Shown here piece after piece: positions 1 to 12,447 of a stretch of DNA of 64,000 nt. Each line of letters starts with the position of its first letter. The first letter of the stretch is position 1. Below the pieces are notes generated by a model. It was not told where the DNA came from. It did no database searches and was given only the letters and a program-made list of their open reading frames with translations. Origin of the DNA: Platycnemis pennipes (Eukaryota; Arthropoda; Insecta; Odonata; Platycnemididae); contig OW121848.1 in the NCBI GenBank assembly GCA_933228895.1, positions 137,162,615-137,226,614 on the forward strand. Direction: 5' to 3'. The translations under genes and the position numbers were made by a program.

Positions 1-265
1 CAGCCACCGCGAGGGTGTGGGGTAGGGGGTGAAGATCACCAAATATGCACTACTGACATGCAACTAGGCTACTACATGGAAACATGCTATATAATAGGGT
101 CACATGCAGCTAGATGGCTAGTATCTACATAGTAATAAAGGGATTGGTTGTTAATACATGCACCATGCACTACATACTACACTAAAATATTTCACGTGCT
201 AATCCATTTGCTATGCTGCCTATTTGCTATGCTGCCTATTATGGGAAGTTATAGAAGGATAAGAT
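1..265 (-). mobile_element. CR1/Jockey-like retrotransposon 3' tail, cut by window edge
   Basis: This matches, base for base over long stretches, the 3' untranslated tail of the larger element at 23.2-25.4 kb. Shared parts are the GAGGGTGTGxGG block near the left edge, the CATGCAACTAG and ATGCACTACA blocks, and TATGCTGCCTAT. The terminal TAGATG-type microsatellite would lie left of base 1. A 17-bp unit containing GCTATGCTGCCTATTT is duplicated at about 211-242. No coding part remains. Confidence 0.8.
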
Positions 266-2550
266 TTACGTTTTCGGGTGCTTCAACTGCTTAGGGTAGA
301 CCGCAGAATTAACATAATTTAATCCTAACACGAGAGCAATAGTCATGACCCGAGCACGAATCAAGCCCGTGACCGTTGGGTTACCACAACAGCATTTCTT
401 TGACATGACTACCGTGGCCGGCAGATAAGTTGAATCATAAGTATGAATTGTTGACTGAAGAGATAGAAATTTTCCACTAGAATCTAGTTAAACAAGATTG
501 AAAAACTGCAATGAGTTCAGATATCACCTACCTCAATTCCACCACATCACGCCTGGATCGCTAAAATTGGTTCTTAAAGATAAAATTCAAGAGAATAATT
601 GCTCGATATGTATTTAGATACATTTTCGCACGTACAATGGGGAGAAATAACAAATACGAAATAATTTATCATGAAGATACTTAATTAGGACAGGCAGTGA
701 CATTTTTTAAATTGCTTTTCACATCTGCCCGATCACAATGAACGTAGAACATGTTGCTGTCATTTTTTTGACGTCCTTCACATTTCAAGCATATGAAAGT
801 TCAGGGATTTAAAGTATGTCCACATATTATCGATTTGCAAGCGCATATTTACGTATCACAAATCATTACTCATTTCGTATGAAGGAAAATGTAAATGTCA
901 TAATCTTTTATGTCAAAACTGGATATCAATTTTAAATTTGGTTTGACGCAACTCTCCATTTGACGCAGCAAATATTTTCACAAAGTATAATTCTTCACTG
1001 CTTGCTGTACATGAAATCTCCCGTAGTACCTTTACTGTCATTTTCTTTCATTTTCCGTCGACGACTATCTTTGGATCTCAAAATACTTCCAGGGATGATG
1101 TCACGCCTTTTTTTCTTTCTATCAAATTTCTTTTTGCCTTTCTATTTTGGAACTTCGTAACTCATTCGGTGTATCCATTTGATCTATATCATACTTTTTC
1201 AATGCCGGAGTTTGTCACGCGATTCAGAATTTTAAACTATTAATTTTATTAAACTGTCACTGTCACTGCCATATATGAGCGTACGCCTAGTGCACGTTCG
1301 AGAGAAAACTATTTCCCTCCCATTCATGCTCAAGATGCCTGGTATAAGATTTACTTCTTGTAAAATACCCTCTTCGCCAGGACCATTACACTGATTACTT
1401 CCTTCCTAATACTTCCGTTCTTGGTTATTCTACTTCCCATGGGATGACAGTATTTTACTTCTTGGATTTTTCTACATTTCAATATTTACTTGGACCTTCT
1501 ATCTTATTCTACGAATTGTAACATTTGTTTCAGTCTTGTTTACTCAAATATAACATCAAGTACACCATGGTAAAAGCAAATAAAATGCGGGTACAGATGC
1601 ATACCTCAATCTCCCTCTATTCTTTTAGCCTTTAGGCTGTTTATCTTGCATAGTAATATGTAATCTGATAGCATGGTTGCATAGAAAGTATCCTGGCCGA
1701 TTACAGACTCAATGAAAGTCAATTTTTGTTTCAGGACATGGGAGACACTACGGAACTCACCTTTAAGAGGTGTAAAGGATGGAGAATAACATTTACTTTA
1801 AAAGTGAAATAGCCTGAAAACAAGTCAGTGGGTTGAGGATTTTTATAAAATATTTTAGGGAACAAAATAAAAACTAAAGTAATTAAATGTTGGAGATTTG
1901 TAATGAGGATTTTTTTAATCATTAAAGGGAAAGGAAGAGGAAAAGATTGAAACATAAAGAGAATGAGTAAGACTTGAATATTTCATGTAATCGAAATAGT
2001 TCAGGGAAAATTGGGTACTGACTCGAGTTTTTACGTAGCTAGTACCTGTCTATGTGAGAATTAAAGTCGTGCAAAACACTTGTTACTGAAAATTCATGAC
2101 AAAATAAATATATAGATATTAAATTAATCACTTGTTGAAAAATTCTGTTGGTCTTATATTGAATCAATAATGCAATGATAGCTATGCTAAGTTTGGCCTG
2201 AACATACAATTATGCACCTTTTAAAAAAATTGGGTCTTGATAAATAGTCATATAATCCTTTACGATCAAGGAAGTTTCGTCACTATAAGGTAAATTTAAA
2301 CTTTGTAACCTCAACAAATGATCAAGAATCTGAGAGTTCACTCGAGAGAGACTCATGCTGAGAACAGAGAAGGATCGTGAGGCGTTACGTCTCCATGAAC
2401 GTTAGTGTCGTCATGCCTCACTCGTGAAGGGAATGCCTGTCGACCGCGACCGAGGCGGAAGTAACTCGACCGATAATATTTAATCCATCAATCATCATCG
2501 ATAAATGACGCAACCGTGTAGAGGGGAAAAAATGATGTCGTGGTCAACTA
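266..2550. other. AT-rich spacer, no gene recognised
   Basis: No reading frame here has a recognisable product. About 20 bases near 945-970 resemble the very 3' end of the second non-LTR family in this window (GGTTTGACGCA followed by CTCTCCA), but this is too short to call. Confidence 0.5.
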
Positions 2551-2554
2551 TAAA

Positions 2555-3265
2555 TGCACGGCAAGACAGAGGGGAGGAGGAATGAAAAAAGAAAACAGGA
2601 GGGGAGGCAAGCGAGCAAAAGGAAGGCCGCCTTGGAGGGGGAGGGAGGGCGTGAGGGGTTGATTGAAGTGGGATTGGAGGAGAGTGAGAGGAGAGGGAGG
2701 ACAGCTCGGAGAGAGAGAGAGAGAGGGACAATGGCCTCGCCGTACCAGGACATCCGCAGCGTAGGATGTCCCCCCGATTAACCTTTTGTGCGACGGGGTC
2801 CGGGTTTTTAATCCGACTCGGCGCCACGCCCACGGACCGTCCTTACCCTTTGTGCCGCGAAGCAGCAGGACTGAGACAGAGAGAGAGAGAGCGTACATGC
2901 ACGCACACGATGGGAAAAAAAGCGTGCAAGTGTCGTGCATAAGGAGATGGTACTACCCCCTCATTTCCACCCCTTGCCCCCCGCGGAGAAACCGGCGAAG
3001 CAATCAAGTCCCTCAGTATCTACACCCTGCGCGCGTCTGTCCCTCTCCGCTCTCCATTATTTCAACCCTCCAACCGCCAAACCTTTTTCTCTCCAACTCC
3101 CTCTCTCGGTACGCCCACCGGGTTTCCTTCCTCCTTCTGCTCCTTGCATCACTCCCGGCACATTCACCCCAGTCGCATTTCACTTCACCAGCTTACTTCC
3201 TTCATCCGATTTGCTAAAAAAATCTCAAATCCTCACTCGGTCGACTGAGAGTCAAGATTAACTCC
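2555..3265. other. GC-rich, strand-skewed island
   Basis: The left half (2560-2740) is strongly purine-rich on the plus strand and ends in a (GA)n run at about 2709-2728. The right half is CT-rich. CpG is frequent compared with the flanks. A donor-like GGTAAGGA reads on the minus strand near 2845, so a non-coding 5' exon is possible but unproven. Open frames here reflect composition, not conserved protein. Confidence 0.4.
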
Positions 3266-4289
3266 GATTCGTTTCCAATGCCACACAAACACATGTACAA
3301 ACAGTTTAAATGTTTGACCAGGTGACGTCCTATTTTGCGATAGCAGATAGGCACCAATTGTTTCATACTTGAGTACTAAGAATGATTTATTTCATTCTTA
3401 AGTAACTGCTAACCCAGGTATTCAATGCCTTCCACGATATAAAAATTACTTGATGAGTCAAAAATCCATTTACACATGTTCAGTCAGGATTCTCTCTCGA
3501 GACAACCTGAGAAAACTTCTTGGAAAAAGGATTCTCTCTGAACGTTACAGCAATAATATTCTCGAAAAAAAATACAAACTTAAATATTTTATCACAGGTT
3601 TAGGGATTAAAATTAATTAGCACATGTTGCGCCAAAATTCTAATTAATCTGTTCCCTGGTGACTTCACTTTCAATTGCAATCGTTAAACATTTGAAATAA
3701 AGATAATGTTTATTATGTCAAGATACTTCTGAGAGAATCTCTAACGGTGACGTACATGTTCAATACTTTAGGCATTAACAAACCCTTCCTATGCATAAAA
3801 TAAAGGAGTTGATCACTTTTGCTTCATCAATTAAGAGTCAAGTAGGGAACTTAATCTCACCAGTACGTATCGTGCTCACCGGCTGACAAACAGATTAAAT
3901 ATCCATCATTCGCATTCATTATTTTATGCTTCTAGCCTGAGTTACGGTGTCCGTGATCTCTTCATCGGAGCAAATAAAATCTCGACTGCTGAAACATATC
4001 CCTGCTAGAGTAATGGCTCACGTTATGCTAGGACACCCCAATTAAAAATCCGTCACCTGTAGAGCTGCAGCCTCTGGTGGCTACGGGCGCTTGAGCTCTC
4101 GCGTTAGAGACTAATTAATGAGGGATTACAATGGCAAAACCGACTTAATTCCCCGTGACGGGAGGTCCCGCCCGCGTAATTAGCTAAATACGTTGACAGT
4201 CACTCTCTCATGTTAATTATTTCGCCTTTTCCGCATCCGTAAAAAAATTGCGAAAATAATTGCTCAGACCGCGCATTAATTTTAACACG
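3266..4289. other. AT-rich spacer
   Basis: Nothing recognised. No conserved frame, repeat match to other parts of the window, or RNA fold was seen. Confidence 0.4.
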
Positions 4290-4750
4290 GTTGGGTCGTT
4301 TGACGTTAAACGATGTCGCCACGCCGGATGAAAATTCCCTGCTTAACTGTAAATTTGGCAAATTGGCGCGGGACGCGGGCGGGGCGGAAATACGCCCTTT
4401 CCCATTCGATATCCGACCGGCGATTCTCCCTCTAAACCTCATTCCTCACATTCCCGCATTCACCCACCCATCTCTCTCTCTCCTCTCCCTCTCCTTCCCC
4501 CATCCCCTCCCCTCCACCCTCTCACCTGTCCAATAACCTCCGACCTCCCCTCACCTCCACGCCTACGCCCCCCTGCCCTCTGGCGTGCGATCGCGGAATC
4601 ACCGGCTCACGCGAGCGCTGGATGCTGATGAGTCACGTCGCACGCATGAACCAACGCCTCACGCCACGGCCAATATTTTCTTTTTAACCCGGCCGACGGA
4701 CGTTTGGCCCCCTCTCCTCCCCCGCATAAAATAGGCGTCAAATAGTTTCC
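4290..4750. other. GC-rich island with a possible core promoter
   Basis: The island is CpG-containing and CT-rich (4460-4560). A TATA-like CATAAAATA at about 4724-4732 lies some 30 bases before GCGCATTGCTT, which would suit a plus-strand start near 4755-4760. No convincing exon follows, so this is only a compositional hint. Confidence 0.2.
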
Positions 4751-5341
4751 GTGCGCATTGCTTCTTGTGTGCTCACGTTTATTTTTTTATTTTTTTTTCA
4801 ACGGCGGGTCGTAGTTTCTTTCCCATGCTCCCGAACAAGCGTCACCATCCCCCATTGAAGCTATTTTTACACAGATTTTACGGAGGAAAAAAAATGAGAA
4901 AGAATACTGAAGTGGCCAGATCGACCGACGGTTGGAATCCCGCCTAAAGAATGTTTTCTTTGTCGTAGTTATTCAAGGGAGGCGACAGCTTCGGCAATTT
5001 GCACTAGTTACGATAGTTAACTTTATGTTATCACCCGAGCAGTTGACGCGCGTAAAAACCGAACTTCAGAAATACTTAAGAGAGAGAATTATTTTCAACA
5101 AAATAATTTTTTTCCGTTACAAAGATTTCACTTATGATTGCAAGTCGCGATTATAATTCGAAATGAGAACAATCAAATCTTGACGACGAAATATTTAATG
5201 AAACTTCTGCGACAGTTGGCTATGCATTCTCTTCACAGCCTCACCAAGTGGTAGAAATCGGTTGCGATGCGTCCAAAACTATTTAGTTTTAACGTATTGA
5301 TTACACTCAAACATTCCAATGATATACCTAAAGGCTACGTC

Positions 5342-5409
5342 AGGGTACAATTTGAACCTGCGACCTTTAGGTACCTATTCAGGAAGGCGCTTTAGCGGCA
5401 TGGCTACCG
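5342..5409 (-). repeat. tRNA-like pseudogene or SINE head
   Basis: The minus strand reads as a degenerate tRNA. An A-box-like TAGCCATGCCGCTAAAGC (complement of 5389-5406) is followed about 30 bases later by a B-box-like GGTTCAAAT (complement of 5350-5358). Acceptor pairing is poor and the anticodon arm is not clear, so it is not an active tRNA. It could be an old SINE head or tRNA pseudogene. Confidence 0.45.
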
Positions 5410-5764
5410 TATAACTCCAACTTAACTGATACTATTCCAAGAGTTTCGAGTAAAAATAAGTCGATAGCATCGCGATTGCAGCCAAGCGAAAAAAAGTAAC
5501 ATATTCAGAAGATTCGTAGCCCACGCCTCAATTTCCACGATTCGGCGTAAATAAACTAACTATGAAAAATGAAAATATGAAATCTTTTGCGGAAACGAAG
5601 GATCTAGGCTGTACCAGATTGGAATATATTTTTAAATTGTTGAGTGTGTAAGGTAGCACGCAAAATGAAAGTTGTCTGGTGATGGGTAGGAATTAAAGAG
5701 GGGATTACAATTATGACAGAGTGTCACAGAGCTGAAATGAAAAGTGGAAAAAAACATGGAACAA

Positions 5765-5850
5765 GTGTATCGTCTACGTCTACGCAATACCCCGCGAGCC
5801 ATCATGAGGGTGTGTGGCAGGCAGCTATCGTACATCGAGATGCTGCAGAG
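5765..5850 (-). mobile_element. CR1/Jockey-like 3' terminal fragment
   Basis: The plus strand reads CGTCTACGTCTACG, then ACCCCGCGAGCCATC, then GAGGGTGTGTGGCAGG. This is the same order as the 3' end of the element at 23.24 kb, namely the terminal microsatellite followed by the conserved block. It is severely 5' truncated, typical of target-primed reverse transcription. Confidence 0.7.
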
Positions 5851-6789
5851 ATCATAGAGGAGCATATAATGAACTATTAATATTTCATATAGAGGTCCTG
5901 CTGTGAAAGAGTGTTATTGACCTAAGTGCCGCAGACATTTGTCACCTACCCCCAGGAAATACCCAGGTAGACGGGGATGGTGAAGGTTAAATCAGTTCAC
6001 TGGCCTTCCTAAAACAACTATATTATTAATTGCCAAGAAAGATGGCGAAATAGATTTGGATTAGCGTAAAACCTATTATATTTTTTAAAAAATTAGCAGC
6101 GATCTCGTAATAAAATGTATTTTATCCCGCTTACTTTAGTCTGATTATTTTCAATGGAATCCGGCATCGAAGAGGATGTTTATTAATGCCAAAGAATATT
6201 TATAAATTCATAATGAAACAGATAGCGAAAGAAGTAGAATGAGAAATCTTTTCACCCATTCAAACAATAGATCGCAGAACACGGGGGGAATCAACTGCTT
6301 ACCCGCAATCAAATCAATGGTTACACACGTTTTCTCTCATCCAGGTTTGCTAGACCTTTTCCAAAAATACCGCTTCAAAGAGACGCAGAGAAGGACCGTA
6401 AAATTATGCAAATGCGTTTTTGGATTTATGCTACGGAGCACATCACCCATCGCGTAATTATTCATTCTATCACCAAAGGGGACTTAAACCGGAGTAAACG
6501 CGTGACAACGAATGGGTCCAGCAATTGGATCAACACTTTCATGATCCTCAATTACTTTGCCAGCAAACGTTCCGTAAAATAAATTAATTATTGTTAATAA
6601 TTAGCCTTCATGAGCAGCATGTCACCCCAAAAGTGCATGGGCGTGTATTTATCATGGGATTGATGAGCACCATGATGACGCAATACCTGACCGCTTACAC
6701 ACTTCATTTCGGAACGTATACGATGGTCAGTGGAATCAACAAATGATCCACAAGCAAGCATTGGTTTTTTTTTGCTCACCGCCGGCGGA
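5851..6789. other. AT-rich spacer
   Basis: Nothing recognised beyond short chance frames. Confidence 0.4.
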
Positions 6790-7390
6790 ACGTGGCCTGA
6801 CGCCAGCTGAGTAGAGGAGCGTGGAGAGACGCAAGGCGTTATTGTAGGGAGAGAGGCGTGGCGTAGAATTACTTAGCTCGATGATTCAGTGCGGGCTGGG
6901 AATTTTATGCGCGACCCGGAGCGATGGTGGGAGGGGGACGTGTGCCACTGCGTACACAAGGGGGGAGGGGGACAGGGGGAGGAGAGTGACGAGTGGTAGG
7001 GAGAGGATTGAGTGCGCATAAACCGCACCCGAGCGAAAAGGAAACATTTGAACGGCGGGACGGACGAGGCAGGAGAACCACGAGAGAGAGAGAGCGAAGT
7101 AATAATGAGGGCGATGAGTCCACAAAAGCGCACCATACCCTCCAGTTCCCTCACCCCCTCCCTCGTTCGGTTACCTCCTTCCTTCTCCCCATCGCTTCAG
7201 CTACCGATCCATTTCTATCCCAGAGCCCCCCACCCTGCTGGACAAGAAGCTCCGGATGAAATTCCTCTCATCCTCCTTCAGGGTCCATTCTCGATGATGA
7301 GATGGCACAGGAGGGTTTCACGAAGCTCAGTTGCCTGGATTCCAAGAGAATTCTTCGAGGGAGACGACTGCTTCATTGACTGATATCGAA
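6790..7390. other. GC-rich, purine/pyrimidine-skewed island
   Basis: The section at 6900-7100 is GA-rich on the plus strand, with a short (GA)n at about 7081-7095. It is followed by a CT-rich half at 7140-7260. Several overlapping open frames exist in all frames, as expected from the composition. None has recognisable domains. Confidence 0.35.
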
Positions 7391-10308
7391 CTTTACCTCA
7401 GGAGTAAAAACTGTCATCACCGGCTTGGTATTTTTAAACTATCAAATTAAATTACACATTCTTTTCTTTATTCTTAATTAATAGAACCATTGCAGAATAA
7501 ATAACCTAAAACAATTGCTAATATGTTTTGATTTAAATCACCAATGAAGCATTAACAATCTCTGATCATTTAAAATCGTGGAGGACCACTGCTTGCTCAA
7601 AAATAGCTGAAAACTGCTACTCAAATTAGTTCTAAATAATTCATAATAATCATTTATGACTTCGCATTTCATTACCAACGATATAGTAGTAAACATATTT
7701 CAGGACAAGCTTCAAGAGGTATCCAGAGTACGAAGATAAAGTGAAAAATCATATCTATTTCCTTTAAACATTGTTGTGAAGTATGAAAACACAATTAACT
7801 TCAATTTTGTAGCACCAGTAGAGTACGTGACTCAAGGCTCAGACAAGGCAAGACTCAGTCCTTTTTGACCGACTGAATAGCCTCTAAGTCATGCTGGCAC
7901 AACAAACAAAACATTATTCCTGAGAAAAGGCCAATTGAGCAACCACAAGATAGATTGACCACGGCAGTGACTCATCCACAGTCTTCTAACATCAGTAAGA
8001 ATGAAAAAGAGATAATTAGTGTTTTCACTTCCCCATAGCGATAACGCAGGTTTAGCGCCGTATACAGGATAAGCTGGGCAGGACTATCCCTTCCTCTCTC
8101 ACCCTTTGCGGACAGCCGGGGAGGGCAGATGCACCCACTTCATGAATACACAGATTTAATCTACACGTTTACATGGAGGGATCCCGCGTTAATACCATGG
8201 GCACACCCACCCACCCCTGGAAGTCCCGCACGCAACCCTCCCCCCATCAACCAACCCCATGGTCCCCACACTACCTCTAAACCAGTCGATCGCCCGAGAA
8301 TCCGACTTCCGTCTGTCGACCAAGATTGAGGGTGAAGAGGCCGTAGTCCTACACGTACATGCACGAAATATCAAGTAAGCCCTCACAAAGACGTACGGAA
8401 GGGCATGCCTGGGAACCAGACTTTATGCTTTTTGACATAAAACAGGATAGAGATGTTCATATAGATTTTTGGTGCTACATAAAGCTTTTACTTTGATCGA
8501 ATATTATGCGAGACTAATAGGAGTTTATCCTCTCATCGTAGTAATTTTTATTTTCTAATACTTTTCTATGTCCCTACCATTGTTTTATACGTGCAGAAAA
8601 TGAAGAGAAACAACAACTGAATGTTGTTCTAATTGTAAGAAGTAAATTTGTGCGTACACCAAGAGCATTTATTTTTATTTTTAGGTGTCTGGGTATTTCA
8701 GCGAGATATAAAGCTTAGATAGAAGCTTTTTTATTTATTTTGCATCTTATAAGCGTCAATAAAGTCATATTAGGATCACAAATGTAATTTTCACGTGAAC
8801 TCGATACATTTTTTCAAATTGCACTGTCATTTGTGCTTCATCACAATGCGATTCCCCTGGCCCGCAATAAAATAATTTGCATTAAACGGTAATCGAGGAA
8901 AAATATATTCAATCATCGAATTCGTACCCTTTTACCAGAGTATTTTTGGTTTGAATTCACATAAGTTTTGGTAAACATGTTTTCATTTAGTAATCAAAAC
9001 ATAATTTCGGAAAAAAATAAATTGAATTAGTTAACTTCAGCAGCATTCACACGAAAGAAGAAAAGCCTTGAAAATACGAGGATCCACATGGATGACGCAT
9101 ACAAAATCGGCAACCGAGGGACAAATGTAAACTCGACGAAATAGAAAAGTGTACAGTCGAAATCCCACAACCGCAGGATAAGGATATATTGGTCCGCATG
9201 CTAGCTTCATCCACTCCCCTACAGATATCAAAATCGCCCCTCCCATGTCACCTCACGGTCGACGAAAAGAAACCAGACAAATGGGGTCCGGGTCGAAGGC
9301 AATATAGCTTCGGCTTGGACGATTGGTTATGGACGAGAGGGTCACAATCGTCCAATGTGGGGGAGTAAGGGGAATATTTCATGAATATTTAGCCAACTGA
9401 ATGTCCCTCGCAACATACCAGTGACCGTTTCATCAGATCCGAAAAACTCTACTTTACGAGCCATATGCGGTGCCGTAGATTGTTATATGCTTCCCCAAAG
9501 TGTTTTCTTTTACTCTTCAGACTGAAGGATATTAGTGAAATTCGCTATTGCGTTACTTATTTGGGCCCAAACGGTCGAAAACAGAACCAGCGCACATTCT
9601 TGAGATTGATGAGAAACCAAATCAAGCCGATTTCTGCCATAATGAGTCCTTCGCATCAGAGATTTATCTTGTTTTGATAATTAATGAATCTACCAATAGT
9701 TGAACGTACAATACATACAAATGATCATTAGTAATGGGATTATATTTATGGAGTCCCACCTTCTATGGTTATAGGTACTAACAATCCAGCGTCTGTCAAC
9801 CAATAAGTTCTATAATGAATGAACCTTATTCGAAATGGAATTTTTCTCCATCGCTCTTGGGCAGTAACCAAGAATCACACTTTTATTCTATGACCTTTTG
9901 AAGCATCGATAGTTGGCGTAGTGAGTCATGGGAACAGTAAGATTTCGCGAAATATATCTTAGACGATAAACTGTTTGGGATTGTTTTCGTTTTCACGAAT
10001 CCATCAATCAAAAATGAAAGAGATTCAGCACCACAAGTGGAAGGCTGTCGAACCAAAAATAGGTACCAGTTATGGTATTACATCACGGTAAATTAAACCG
10101 TAAGTGTTCCGCATGAACGGAGCAAATTCACAACAAAAAAAAAGCAGTGAGCAATCAAATCTTGCTGCAAAATCATTTAGAGGAGCTACACAGGGAAACA
10201 CGAGCCTCGTTACGAGGGTAGGCAAACTGGAATCATTTGAAATTTTTGTCGACGGCAAGGAAATGCTAGAGACTGGACCCTCCCTTAAATGTGAGCGTCC
10301 AAACTTAC
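7391..10308. other. AT-rich spacer, no gene recognised
   Basis: No conserved coding segment was recognised. A slightly GC-richer patch lies at 8080-8400. If the minus-strand exon at 10309-10361 is real, this stretch would be its first intron and could hide a short second exon that I cannot identify. Confidence 0.35.
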
Positions 10309-10361
10309 CTTTCCGGCGAGATGGTGGTCTCGTTGAGCCTCACTGGGGTGATCAGGTCCAT
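10309..10361 (-). CDS. Candidate first coding exon of an unidentified host gene
   Basis: On the minus strand an ATG at 10361-10359 opens a 17-codon frame reading MDLITPVRLNETTISPE. It is interrupted after two bases of the next codon by a consensus donor, AG|GTAAGT (GTAAGT is the complement of 10303-10308). The start context is GGCGTCATGG. The same frame has a TGA four codons upstream, which supports this ATG as the first codon. Third positions are GC-rich, unlike the surrounding AT-rich DNA. NETT is a potential N-glycosylation sequon, so an extracellular N terminus is conceivable but not shown. Downstream exons would lie left of 10309 and were not found. The product is unknown. It could be a chance combination of ATG and donor in a CpG-rich island. 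Confidence 0.4.
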
Positions 10362-10935
10362 GACGCCTGGTCCTCACGACCTGACGATGAGAGTCTGTGG
10401 TCGCGACTTGGACGGGCTTCGACCTCCGAAAATCCCTCAATTTCGCACCACCACAATTTTGGTGGAAAGGAATCACGGGACGACGCTCTGATAGCACACA
10501 GTTGGCCGCACGGACGTCCAAACCCTTCGCGATCACGCCGTCACTGCCAGAAGCCCCCGCAAAATGAAGGCGCGGGGAGAGTCATCCTCCGGGGTGGGAG
10601 GGACGACAGGTCGCCCGTCATGCAGACTCCAGAAATTCACAGAAAAGGTCATCACCCTTGTCGTTCCCGAAAGGCATTGTAGGGGCTTAATGGACGTGGA
10701 AACGGTGCTTCGACGCCGAGAACTTTATCCCGACCGTGAGTGGTCCCATTTGGGACGTCGGCAGTTAAAGGAGGCATGGGTATTCTAGAGGATCTCTCCC
10801 GCAGTCGATTGCTCGCGAGCCGCTTAAATGTTCGACCTCTCTCTCTCCACGGTGGAGTCTCTTGGCATCGAGAGTCAACAAAACGCCCCGAGGAGGAATT
10901 CCGGCTCCCTGGAGCTAATGGAAATTCCAGGGCCA
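10362..10935 (-). promoter_or_regulatory. CpG-rich island, possible promoter and 5' UTR
   Basis: This stretch is markedly richer in GC and CpG than its flanks. It lies immediately upstream of the candidate first exon at 10309-10361. Many incompatible open frames on both strands fit an unmethylated, GC-rich regulatory region better than coding sequence. No TATA box or clear initiator was identified. Confidence 0.35.
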
Positions 10936-11024
10936 ACCTGGGTCATTCATTTACTTCCCTCGACTTTTTTTTGTTTATCTCAATAATAGGTATAAGTTAG
11001 ATGTTAAAACCACAAGAAGATAGA

Positions 11025-11328
11025 TAGATTGTCATACTAATAAAAATTTCATTTTTCCTCCGAATACTACAGAGAATACAATAGGCAGCATAGCGAAGGG
11101 ATAGATAGGTGAATATTGTAGAGTAGTCTGTAGTGCATGATGCATGTATTAACAACCAATCCCTTTATTTCTGTGTAGATACTAAACATCTGGCTTCATG
11201 AGACTCTATTACGTAGAATGTTTCCATGCAGCAGCCTAGTTGCATGTCAATAGTGCATGTTTGGTGATCTCCACCCCATGCCACACACCCTCGTGGTGGC
11301 TTGCAGGGTAATGTGTAGATGTAGATGC
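11025..11328 (+). mobile_element. CR1/Jockey-like retrotransposon 3' tail
   Basis: This is the same tail as at 1-265 and 23.2 kb, in the opposite orientation. It begins near AGATAGATTGTC, passes through AGGCAGCATAG, TAGTGCATGATGCATGTA and TGCATGTCAATAGTGCATG, and ends CCACACACCCTCGTGGTGGC followed by a (TAGATG)n tail at about 11317-11327. The coding region is absent through 5' truncation. Confidence 0.85.
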
Positions 11329-12133
11329 AGTATTTTCCAGTAGTTTCGACGGTGACGATATGTTGATGGATTACCTGAGATGGGTAACCCCTCGACGTGA
11401 TGCCTACATATGGAGTGTAACCCTTCAGCCATCCTGAGGGTGAATGGCAGGAGACGAATTGTCAATGCAATGCACTCAGGGTTAAATTACTGAAAAGTGA
11501 GAAAAAATAAGGAAGTTAGTTCCGAAACCGGTACGTCCTTCTGAACGATTAACCAAAGAATTTATAATTTTTTCATTAATCGCGATTTAGATTGAATTTA
11601 TTACGGTAGGTTCTAAAACAGTAGAAAAGGGGGTTGTTACCATTGTGGGGCTATGAATTAGTAGTGAGGAAAGCCGTGCGTTTCACAATGCTCACTGTAA
11701 ATGTGCTAGATTGAAGAGCTTTCATCACATGCACTGCAACTTAGACCTTAACTTTGTGGAATTTTTCCATAGTTGAGAACAAATTTTGTAGTTTTTCACG
11801 CAACTTCAGTTTCCCTACCGGTTTCAACACATTCGTGCGTCATCGGGGACTAAAATGACAGAGAATTGGGCAGGTCTTAAATAATGCCCTGGACTGGGAA
11901 GGTGGGGTTATGTCTGCTTAGGAAGGGGAAGGAATTTAAAGGAATACTGAGGTGTACCGACTGGAGGTAAAGATAGGAAGAGAAGTGAGGCATGGGAATA
12001 CATCATAGGAGGTGGGGGGAACCAATACGAAAGGTTAGGTCAAATATTGGGTTGTGGCGAATAATGGGGTATACAAGTTCAAAGATCACGTACTAGCCGT
12101 GAAAACTTTAGCGGCGTTACCCGCTTAAATTGC
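11329..12133. other. Spacer with a doubtful tail relic
   Basis: At about 11400-11460 the order ACATATGG, CTTCAGCCATCCTGAGGGTG, AATGGCAGG faintly resembles the CR1-like tail on the minus strand. The rest, including a GGTTTCAACACATTCGTGCG motif near 11819, could be an old element but was not identified. Confidence 0.3.
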
Positions 12134-12447
12134 ACTATAGCAAATATTCCACAAGGAAACAATCATTGGCCTTGACCGGGACTCCAACCCGGACCTCCTG
12201 ATTTCCGGCCAGGTGCTCTACCAGTTGAGCTACCAAGGCGTCATCTTTCCCTGTGGATATTTTAGTTCTAAAGGAACAAGTAAAGGAAAGGATGCAGAAC
12301 AACAAGCAAAGGAATAAAAAAAATCCACAGGGAAAGATGACGCTTTGGTAGCTTAAATGATAGAGCACCTGGCCGGAAATCAGAGGGTCCGGGTTCGAGT
12401 CCCGGTCAAGGTGAATGATTTTTTTCTCTGTGGAATATTTGCTATGG
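12134..12447. repeat. Head-to-head tRNA-like palindrome
   Basis: Two tRNA-like units lie in inverted orientation. One is on the minus strand (12169-12239) and one on the plus strand (about 12342-12411). Each has an A-box-like segment and a clear B box; GGTTCGAGTCC is intact in the plus copy. Both share the anticodon-arm sequence CCTGGCCGGAAATCAG. Position 33 of the loop is C rather than U, which argues against a working tRNA. The similarity extends past the tRNA-like parts on both sides (TTCCCTGTGGA inward, GGAATATTTGCTAT outward), giving arms of about 123 bases around a 66-base centre (12257-12322). Confidence 0.75.

Noticed and set aside
945..970. 3' end fragment of non-LTR family B
   Set aside because: Only about 20-25 matching bases; too short to separate from chance.
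11819..11850. Element end with GGTTTCAACACATTCGTGCG
   Set aside because: Suggestive of an old mobile element, but no second copy or coding part in the window.
12135..12240. Working tRNA gene on the minus strand
   Set aside because: Loop base 33 is C rather than U, the anticodon arm is atypical, and the unit is half of a palindromic repeat.
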